Of a stretch of DNA of 64,000 nt, positions 56,040 to 64,000 are shown in pieces. The notes under the pieces were generated by a model. It was not told the DNA's origin. It searched no databases and saw only the letters and a program-made list of their open reading frames with translations. A program made the translations under genes and the position numbers. Numbering within the stretch: position 1 is the stretch's first letter; the number at the start of each line of letters is the position of its first letter. The stretch comes from Atherinomorus stipes. Lineage: Eukaryota > Chordata > Actinopteri > Atheriniformes > Atherinidae. Where the stretch lies: NCBI GenBank assembly GCA_023101725.1, contig JALJCO010000063.1, forward strand, positions 95,549-159,548, in the 5' to 3' direction.

Positions 56040-59000
56040 GCGAAATAAACATTTTTTACCGCAGAAATAAACACGTTCACAACAGAAATAAACATGTGTA
56101 CAGCAGAAACAAAAATTTTTACCGCAGGAAAAAGCATGTATACAGCAGAAATTAACATTTTTACCGCAGAAATAAACATGTTTACAGCAGAAATAAACAT
56201 TTTTACTTCAGAAATAAACATGTTTACAGCAGAAATTAACATTTTTACCGCAGAAATAAAGATGTTTACCGCAGAAATAAATACGTTTACAGCAGATATA
56301 AACATTTTTACAGCAGAAATAAACATGTTTACAGCAGAAACAAACATTTTGACCACAGAAATAAACACGTTTACAGCAGAAATAAACATTTTTTTCGCAG
56401 AAATAAACAACAGCAGAAATAAACATTTTTACCGCAGGAAAAAAACATGTTTACAGCATTAACAAACAATTTTATCACAGAAATAAAGATGTTTACAGCA
56501 GAAATAAACATGTTTACAGCAGAAACAAACATTTTCACTGCAGGAAAAAACATGTTTACAGCAGAAATAAACATTTTTATCGCAGGAAAAAAACATGTTT
56601 ACAGCAAAAATAAACATGTTTACAGCAGAAACAAACATTTTTTCCGCAGGAAAAAACATGTTTACAGCAGAAACAAACATTTTTACCGCAGGAAAAACCA
56701 TGTTTACAGCAGAAATAAACATGTTTACAACAGAAATAAACATTTGAACTGCAGAAATAAACATGTTTACAGCAGAAATAAACATTTTTATTGCAGGAAA
56801 AAACATGTTTACAGCATAAATAAACAGTTTTATCACAGAAATAAACATGTTTACAAAGAAATAAACATTTTTACCGCAGAAATAAACACATTAACAGGAG
56901 AAATAAACATGTTTACAGCATAAACAAACATTTTTCCTGCAGGAAAAAACATGTTTACAGCATTAACAAACATTTTTATCACAGAAATAAACACGTTTAC
57001 AGCAGAAATAAACATTTTTACCGCAGAAATTAACACGTTTACAGCAGAAATAAACATGTTTACAGCAGAAACAAACATTTTTACCGCAGGAATAAACATG
57101 TTTACAGCAGAAATAAACATTTTTATTGCAGGAAAAAACATGTTTACAGCATAAATAAACATTTTACCACAGAAATAAACACGTTTACAGCAAAATAAAC
57201 ATTTTTACTGCAGAAATAAACATGTTTACCGCAAAAATAAACATGGTTACAGCAGAAATAAACCTTTTTTTTGCAGGAAAAACATGTTAACAGCTGAAAT
57301 AAACATTTTTATCAGAGAAATAAACATGTTTACAGCAGAAATAAACATTTTTACCGCAGAAATAAACATGTTTACAGCAGAAATTAACATTTTTACCGCA
57401 GAAATAAACATGTTTCCCACAGACATAAACACGTTTACAGCAGATATTAACATATTTACAGCAGAAATAAACACGTCTACAGCAGAAATAAACATTTTTA
57501 CAGCAGAAATAAACACGTTTACAGCAGAAATAAACATGTTTACAGCAGAAACAAACATTTTTACCACAGAAATAAACACGTTTACAGCAGAAATAAACAT
57601 TTTTTTCGCAGAATTAAACAACAGCAGAAATAAACATTTTTACCGCAGGAAAAAACATGTTTACAGCAGAAATAAACATTTTTATCACAAAAATAAACAC
57701 GTTTACAGCGAAATAAACATTTTTACCGCAGAAATAAACACGTTTACAGCAGAAATAAACATGTTTCAAGCAGAAACAAAAATTTTTACCGCAGGAAAAA
57801 AACATGTATACAGGAGAAATTAACATTTTTACCGCAGAAATAAACATGTTTACAGCAGAAATAAACATTTTTACTTCAGAAATAAACATGTTTACAGCAG
57901 AAATTAACATTTTTACCGCAGAAATAAAGATGTTTACCGCAGAAATAAAGATGTTTACCGCAGAAATAAATACGTTTACAGCAGATATAAACATTTTTAC
58001 AGCAGAAATAAACATTTTGACCACAGAAATAAACACGTTTACAGCAGAAATAAACATTTTTTTTTTCGCAGAAATAAACATTTTTACCGCAGGAAAAAAA
58101 CATGTTTACAGCATTAACAAACAATTTTATCACAGAAATAAAGATGTTTACAGCAGAAATAAACATGTTTACAGCAGAAACAAACATTTCTACTTCAGGA
58201 AAAAACATGTTTACAGCAGAAATAAACATTTTTATCGCAGGAAAAAACATGTTTACAGCAAAAATAAACATGTTTACAGCAGAAACAAACATTTTTTCCG
58301 CAGGAAAAAACATGTTTACAGCAGAAACAAACATTTTTACCGCAGGAAAAACCATGTTTACAGCAGAAATAAACATGTTTACAGCAGAAATAAACATTTT
58401 TATTGCAGGAAAAAACATGTTTACAGCATAAATAAACAGTTTTATCACAGAAATAAACATGTTTACAAAGAAATAAACATTTTTACCGCAGAAATAAACA
58501 CGTTTACAGCAGAAATAAACATGTTTACAGCATAAACAAACATTTTTCCCGCAGGAAAAAACATGTTTACAGCATTAACAAACATTTTTATCACAGAAAT
58601 AAACACATTTACAGCAGAAATAAACATTTTTACCGCAGAAATTAACACGTTTACAGCAGAAATAAACATGTTTAAAGCAGAAACAAACATTTTTACCGCA
58701 GGAATAAAAATGTTTACAGCAGAAATAAACATTTTTATTGCAGGAAAAAACATGTTTACAGCATAAATAAACATTTTATCACAGAAATAAACACATTTAC
58801 AGCAAAATAAACATTTTTACTGCAGAAATAAACTCGTTTACCGCAAAAATAAACATATTTACAGCAGAAACAAAACTTTTTACCGCAGGAAAAAACATGT
58901 ATAAAGCTGAAATAAACATTTTTATCAGAGAAATAAACATGTTTACAGCAGAAATAAACATTTTTACCGCAGAAATAAACATGTTTACAGCAGAAATTAA

Positions 59001-59230
59001 CATTTTTACCGCAGAAATAAACATGTTTCCCGCAGACATAAACACGTTTACAGCAGATATAAACATTTTTACAGCAGAAATAAACACGTTTACAGCAGAA
59101 ATAAACATTTTTACAGCAGAAATAAACATGTTTACAGCAGAAACAAACATTTTTACCACAGAAATAAACACGTTTACAGCAGAAATAAACATTTTTTTCG
59201 CAGAAATAAACAACAGCAGAAATAAACATT
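56040..59230. repeat. About 1.6-kb duplicated block inside the 21-bp array
   Basis: Matching marker pairs: GCATTAACAA with following AACAATTTTATCACAG at 56456 and 58111 (1655 bp apart), and TTATCAGAGAAATAAACATG at about 57310 and 58921 (1611 bp apart). The unequal spacings show small indels since duplication. Confidence 0.8.
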
Positions 59231-59233
59231 TTT

Positions 59234-59900
59234 GCCGCCCTTCGGGGGATGCATGTCCGCTCTTTGGAGGGGGGGTAGCTGGGATCTGGGCCTCTGGGCG
59301 GCTGCTGGGGGCCTGGGTCGTGAGCCTTGCGGGCTTCCTCCTCCTTGCAGAGACGAGGCTGCATCTGCATGACTGTATCACCACGGAGCACCCTTTATTA
59401 TGCATGTTGACACTGTGACACTGCTTCCCATTGCGATGACTAGGTTGTACCTCTTCTCTGCGTAGTTCTGCGTGTGTTTGTATGATCTGAGGATATTTAA
59501 GCCACCTGCAGGTCCTCCTGTAGGGGATTGCTTGTTTTGTTTTCCAACAGAGACCTTGGTTGTTTAGGGATCGTGGTACAGATGTACCAGTGAACTGTGT
59601 AAGTGGATTCATGTTTTCTCTCCTCTCTCTCTTCCTCTTCCTTACTCCTCTCTCTCTGTTTCACTTTCTATCATTACCTCTGTTAACTTTCATTTCTCCT
59701 TGTCAGGCCCAGCAGTATGAAATGGAATGGTGTAATAGACAAATGTTTAAATAAAGAAATAAAATGAATAAACATGATATCAAGTGGAGCCTTATGTTCA
59801 TAAAGCTCCGCTTGGTAAAGCAAAACTGTTCAACAGAATAAAGCAATCAGATTTCCATTCTGCTTGCTTCGATGCTGGACAGGACAAGTAGAAAAAAAAT
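59234..59900 (+). mobile_element. LINE (L1-like) 3' UTR insertion in the 21-bp array
   Basis: The array stops at 59233 and a GC-rich stretch begins GCCGCCCTTCGGGGGATGCA, continues with a TTTAAGCCACCTGCAGGTCC segment and a CTCTCTCTTCCTCTTCC tract, and ends in an A-rich AAAAAAAATAAATAAATAAA tail before the array resumes. The stretch from about 59380 on is repeated in inverse orientation at 62830-63325. No coding part is present. Confidence 0.7.
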
Positions 59901-60480
59901 AAATAAATAAATAAACATTTTTAACGCAGGAAAAAACATGTTTACAGCATTAACAAACATTTTTATCACAGAAATAAACACGTTTACAGCAGAAATAAAC
60001 ATTTTTACCGCAGGAAAAAACATGTTTACAGCAGAAATAAACATTTTTATGGCATATATTAACATTCTTACAGCAGAAATAAACATTTTTATCACAGAAA
60101 AAAACACGTTTACAGCTGAAAAAAACATTTTTACCGCAGAAATAAACATTTGTACCGCAGAAATAAACATGTTTACAGCAGAAATGAACATTTTTACAGC
60201 AGAAATAAACATGTTTACAGCAGAAAGAAAGATTTTTTACCGCAGAAATAAACACGTTTACAGCAGAGATAAACATTTTTACCGCAGAAATAAACATGTT
60301 AACAGCAGAAATAAACATTTTTACTGCAGAAATAAACATGTTAACAGCAGAAATAAACATTTTTACTGCAGAAATAAACACTGTTACAGCAGAAATAAAC
60401 ATTTTAACAGTCTAAATAAACATTTTTACAGTATAAATAAGAATATGTACAGCAGGAATAAACATGCTCTACCGCAGTAA

Positions 60481-61140
60481 ACACCTCAGTTTATCAACAT
60501 CTGGTCTACTCTGAAAGCATGGTGGGAATTCCTGAAATTAACCGATGCTTCTATTATTCCATGTAAACTCACACCCATCTGGAATAACCTGGATATTCTA
60601 CAAAACAAGAAAATGATTAATTTTGTTCGCTGGAAAAGAAAAGGAGTAAAACAATTATAACATGTCATTGGAAATGGAAATTTCCTGTCATTTAATACAC
60701 TCACTTTACAAGACGGGATCAGTAGTGCAGTAAGGCTGGGTGGGGTGGGAAAGGGGCGTGGGGGAGGGTTGGTGGCCCTGCAGTCCCCATCCGTGGGTGT
60801 ATGTGGGTGGGTGTATGTCTGGAGGGTGGGTGTGAGTGCAGGCGGATGTGTGTATGGTTGTCTGTGGGAGTGTATGGGGGTGAGTGGGCGGGTAAGGTGC
60901 ATGGGAGATGAATGTTTGAGTGTGGGTGGAGGGGTGCATGGGTGGGGTTTGTGTGTATCGAGGTGGAGGGGGTTGGGTGTGGAGGGGGGTGAATCTGTGA
61001 GGGGATGGGATGCGGGGCAGGTGTGTGAATGAGGGTGGTCTGTAGGAGGGAGGACAGGCGGGGGTGCTGGCGGGTTTGGAGGATTGTGTCTGTCAAGAAG
61101 AAGAAAGAAAACAAAAGAAAAAAAGAAAAAGAAGAAAGAA
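60481..61140 (+). mobile_element. 5'-truncated L1/Tx1-like LINE with ORF2 end in the 21-bp array
   Basis: The plus frame reads KAWWEFLKLTDASIIPCKLT, PIWNNLDILQNKKMINFVRW and NFLSFNTLTLQDG, the typical C-terminal end of fish L1-like ORF2 (one stop interrupts it near 60658). A G/T-rich 3' UTR (60720-61090, GTGGGTG repeats) and a GAAAGAAAACAAAAG-type A-rich tail follow. The array resumes at 61141. Confidence 0.78.
60720..61095. repeat. G/T-rich low-complexity stretch, G-quadruplex-prone
   Basis: GGGTGGGGTGGG and GGAGGGTGGG-type runs throughout, on the plus strand; part of the LINE 3' UTR. Confidence 0.85.
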
Positions 61141-61525
61141 ATACACATGTTTACAGCAGAAACAAACATTTTTATCACAGAAATAAACACGTTTACAGTA
61201 GGAATGTAAATAACAGGAATAAACATGTTTACAGTAGGAATGTAAATAACAGGAATAAACATGTTTACGGCAGGAATGTAAATAACAGGAATGAACATGT
61301 TTACAGCAGAAACAAACATTTTTATCACAGAAATAAACACGTTTACAGTAGGAGTGTAAATAACAGGAATAAACATGTTTACAGTAGGAATGTAAATAAC
61401 AGGAATAAACATGTTTACGGCAGGAATGTAAATAACAGGAATAAACATGTTTACGGCAGCAATGTAAATAACAGGAATAAACATGTTTACAGCAGAAATA
61501 AAGATATTTTCAGAAGTAATAAACA

Positions 61526-61994
61526 TGCTGATATGGAATAGCTTTATGTTTCTGCCTTTATGCACATTTTAATGCTTATATATTGATAATTGCCTTATAT
61601 AACTTGTTTTGATTCTGCTCTAACACAACATTTTTGCACCAAGCCTGAGAGTCAGTAGGGAGGGATGCTTACTCACTGGGTCTGGCCAGTCTAGTGATAA
61701 CGCAGCCCGACCTGATAAAACAGTGTGCAACTTGCAATCGAGTCAGAGTCTGCTGCGGGATCTGATCAATCACCCAGCCAGCTGATACTTTTTGTCTTAC
61801 TCGAACTGTTGTGCTCTCCGGTTCTGTGCTAAGGTAAGCAATTTTTATGCATCAGCTCTTGAAATGAAAACGGATTGTTGTAACTGTGACTGATTGTGTG
61901 GAATAAAGAGCACGTTATTCTAGCAAAGTCACTGTCTTGTGTTGTCTTTGCGTCCGCGCCAATCTCTCACAATCCTGCAATAAAGTAAAATCTG
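61526..61994 (+). mobile_element. Candidate solo LTR in the 21-bp array
   Basis: A unique 470-bp block splits the array. Near its right end it has an AATAAA signal (GTGGAATAAAGAGCACG, about 61899-61915), a GT-rich stretch and a CTCTCACA-like end, as in the R-U5 part of retroviral-type LTRs. A TATATAAC sequence lies about 300 bases before. No internal retroelement genes are present. The LTR reading is inference. Confidence 0.45.
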
Positions 61995-62457
61995 GATTAA
62001 AACACATGTTTACAGCAGAAATAAACATGTTTACAGCAGGAATAAACATGTTTACAGCAGAAATAAAGATGTTTACAGAAGGAATAAACATGTTTACAGC
62101 AGAAATAAACATGTTTACAGCAGGAATAAAGATGTTTACAGCAGAAATAAAGATGTTTACAGCAAAAATAAAGATGTTTACAGAAGGAATAAACATGTTT
62201 ACAGCAGGAATAAAGATGTTTACAGCAAAAATAAAGATGTTTACAGAAGGAACAAACATGTTCACAGCAGAAATAAAGATGTTTACAGCAGGAATAAAGA
62301 TGTTTACAGCAGAAATAAAGATGTTTACAGCAGGAATAAAGATGTTTACAGCAGAAATAAAGATGTTTACAGAAGGAATAAACATGTTTACAGCAGAAAT
62401 AAAGATGTTTACAGCAAAAATAAACATGTTTACAGCAGGAATAAACATGTTTACAGC

Positions 62458-62650
62458 CTGTTTCAAACATCATTTAGGTTTAATAGGTCAACTTTACCTT
62501 CATGTCAACTGTGAGGGGGGTGAATATTTTTTTATAACTTATCTGTTAGATGTTATTTAATCTTGAAATTACGCATAATAAGGGGCGTGTCCTTTTGATT
62601 GACAGGCAGAGGATGCCTGCGTGTTGGCCGGTGGCTATCGGTTAGCTCCT
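62458..62650. other. Right flank of the 21-bp array, probable other half of its seed element
   Basis: The last unit runs without a break into CAGCCTGTTTCAAACATCAT, then a GTGAGGGGGGTGAA stretch and an AAGGGGCGTGTCCTTTTGAT part. In other teleost genomes an AAATAAACATGTTTACAGCC sequence is followed by very similar sequence in a single-copy interspersed repeat. Confidence 0.55.
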
Positions 62651-62654
62651 TGTT

Positions 62655-62830
62655 TTGGGGGGGTGGGGGGGGGGTTGTTTGCTTGTTTGTTTGTTTTCTA
62701 CTTTTTTCTTTTTCTTTCCTCTGTCTTCTTTTTTTAATCTTTTTCTTCTCTCTTTTCTTTTTTCTTTTTATCTGTCTCTTTTTTCTCCTCTTTTCTTTTT
62801 TTCTCTTTTCTGTCCCTTCTTACTTGTCCT
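62655..62830. repeat. Pyrimidine (T/C) tract
   Basis: A G run (62657-62675) followed by about 150 bases of TTTTCTTTTTCTTTCC-type sequence; probably the A-rich tail of the minus-strand LINE copy at 62830-63325. Confidence 0.85.
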
Positions 62831-63325
62831 GTCCAGCATCATAGCAGCAGAATGATGATCTGGTTGCTTTATTGTGATGAACAGTTTTGCTTTACCAAAT
62901 AGAGCTTTATGAACATAAGGCTCCACTTGATATCCTGTTTATTCATTTAATTTCTTTAATTAAACATTTGTCTATTACACCATTCCATTTCACATTGCTG
63001 GGCCTGACAAGGGAGAAATGAAAGTTAACAGAGGTAATGATAGAAAGTAAAACAGAGAGAAAGGAGTAAGGAAGAGGAAGAGAGAGAGGAGAGAAAACAT
63101 GAATCCACTTCCACAGTTCACTGGTACATCTGTACAGCGATCCCTACACAACATTCCAAGGTCTCTGTTGGAAAACAAAACAAGCAATCCCCTACAGGAG
63201 GACCTGCAGGTGGCTTAAATATCCTCAGATCATACAAACACACGCAGACTACGCAGAGAAGAGGTACAACCTAGTCATCGCAATGGGAAGCAGTGTCACA
63301 GTGTCATGCATAATAAAGGGTTTCT
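62830..63325 (-). mobile_element. LINE 3' UTR copy, inverted relative to 59380-59900
   Basis: From GTCCAGCATC to GTCATGCATAATAAAG the sequence is the reverse complement of most of 59380-59885 with moderate divergence. Both copies retain the CCTACAGGAGGACCTGCAGG block and the tandem CTCTCTCC-rich tract. Confidence 0.85.
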
Positions 63326-63494
63326 GTAACGTCCAATCAGATGTCTGCACCTGTTCACAGGTATGTTGGTCCATGTTCATGGGAAGATGCTATAATTGGT
63401 CTGTTTTCTTTGTTTTTTTATTAAAAACAATGCTTTTCAACCACAATTCAAAAATAATATTTTATTTCACTAAATTATAATTAATATCATACCG
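63326..63494. other. Spacer, nothing recognised
   Basis: AT-rich sequence without a supportable feature. Confidence 0.35.
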
Positions 63495-64000
63495 CACCGT
63501 TCCGTCTTCTTCCGCTTATCCGAGGTCGGGTCGGGGGGGCAGCTGCCTAAGCAGGGAAGCCCAGACTTCCCTCACCCCGGCCACAGCCGCCAGCTCATCC
63601 GGGGGGATCCCGAGGCGTTCCCAGGCCAGCCGGGAGACGTAGTCCCTCCAGCATGTCCTGGGTCTCGTCCGGGGTCTGGTCCCAGTGGGACGTAGTCCCT
63701 CCAGCGTGTCCTGGGTCTCCCCCGGGGTCTGGTCCTGGTGGGACGTAGTCCCTCCAGCGTGTCCTGGGTCTCCCCCGGGGTCTGGTCCCGGTGGGACGTG
63801 CCTGGATCACCAGGGAGGCGTCCAGGAGGCATCCTGACCAGATGCCCGAGCCTCCTCAACTGGCTCCTCTCTATACGGAGGAGCAGCGGCTCTACTTTGA
63901 GTCCCTCCCGGATGACCGAGCTCCTCCCCCATCTCTAAGGGGGAGAGCCCGGCCACCCTGCAGAGGAAACTCATTGCGGCCGCTTGTACCCGCGATCTGG
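63495..64000 (-). pseudogene. Non-LTR retrotransposon ORF C-terminus (RTE/Rex-like), cut by window edge
   Basis: On the minus strand the frame contains RRLGHLVRMPPGRLPGDP, then RGRPRTRWRDYV, then RLAWERLG-type sequence in a shifted frame, and a Pro/Arg-rich end. The order G.L.RMPPGRLP...GRPR.RWRDY is the familiar C-terminal end of a fish non-LTR retrotransposon polyprotein. A 53-bp tandem duplication inside it (63632-63800) shifts the frame repeatedly. The body would lie beyond 64000. Confidence 0.75.
63632..63800. repeat. 53-bp tandem repeat inside the LINE coding region
   Basis: Three copies starting GGGACGTAGTCCCTCCAGCG (starts at 63687, 63740 and 63793, the last partial) plus a diverged one from about 63632. 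Confidence 0.9.

Larger units (their letters stand above)
52738..62457. repeat. 21-bp satellite array with several insertions
   Basis: The unit is ACAGCAGAAATAAACATGTT plus T, alternating with ACCGCAGAAATAAACATTTT-type units. Array sequence covers 52738-55120, 55230-59233, 59900-60480, 61141-61525 and 61995-62457; the gaps are insertions listed separately. Indels are frequent, unlike in the 48-bp array. The part at 61196-61480 uses a longer composite unit with AGGAATGTAAATAACAGG. Many short open frames arise from it and are not genes. Confidence 0.96.

Noticed and set aside
51813..60480. Many open frames of 60-520 codons rich in MFISAVNMF or FTAEIN repeats
   Set aside because: They are products of the 21-bp (7-codon) and 16-bp units and shift frame with each indel.
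60486..61565. 359-codon Pro/His-rich frame on the minus strand
   Set aside because: It crosses array units, LINE 3' UTR G/T-rich sequence and a LINE ORF read antisense.

Overview
This is vertebrate, almost certainly teleost, nuclear DNA. Genes are sparse and split by introns. The sequence is full of Tc1-type DNA transposons, 5'-truncated LINEs, tRNA-derived SINE pieces and very long tandem repeats. Nothing bacterial or plasmid-like is present.

Two real host genes can be supported. At 9521-14652 (+) are the last three coding exons of a canopy gene (cnpy1-like, an ER-resident regulator of FGF signalling), ending in a KEEL retrieval-type tetrapeptide. At 44532-47235 (-) is a complete two-exon engrailed gene (eng2-like homeodomain repressor). 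They are transcribed toward each other. EN2 and CNPY1 are also convergent neighbours in human, so this is a conserved midbrain-hindbrain-boundary gene pair. About 30 kb separates their stop codons here, much of it tandem repeat and transposon debris.

Layout: 0.5-2.0 kb broken Tc1 element; 2.4-2.8 kb minisatellite; 3.8-5.4 kb nearly intact Tc1 element with long inverted repeats; 5.6-9.3 kb array of AGGTCA-rich 19-20 bp units beside a cnpy1 exon; 9.5-14.7 kb cnpy1 3' exons, with an intron holding a retroelement carrying a small membrane-protein ORF and an L2-like LINE; 14.9-19.0 kb MITE and a 3.5 kb fold-back-like element with a LINE inside; 19.2-32.1 kb a 48-bp satellite (about 268 copies); 33.7-34.8 kb DNA element with a nested SINE; 35.1-35.7 kb 18-bp array; 38.7-40.5 kb third Tc1 element with a 39-bp array inside its transposase; 44.5-47.2 kb eng2; 49.5-51.1 kb DNA elements around a 126-bp-arm palindrome; 51.8-52.6 kb 16-bp array; 52.7-62.5 kb 21-bp array interrupted by LINE and LTR-like insertions; 62.8-64.0 kb LINE pieces.

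The main new observation is that at least five of the tandem arrays appear to have been born inside transposable elements: the flanks of the array are the two halves of one element and the unit is a short piece of it (35, 34, 48, 39 and 53 bp units; probably also 21, 22 and 24 bp). Secondary leads are higher-order repeats of 2352 bp (48-bp array), about 1.6 kb and 672 bp (21-bp array) and 54 bp (18-bp array), a hammerhead-ribozyme-like motif in both arms of the palindrome, and a retroelement/SINE pair sharing a 3' tail. The long open frames through the arrays are a consequence of unit lengths divisible by three and are not annotated as genes.
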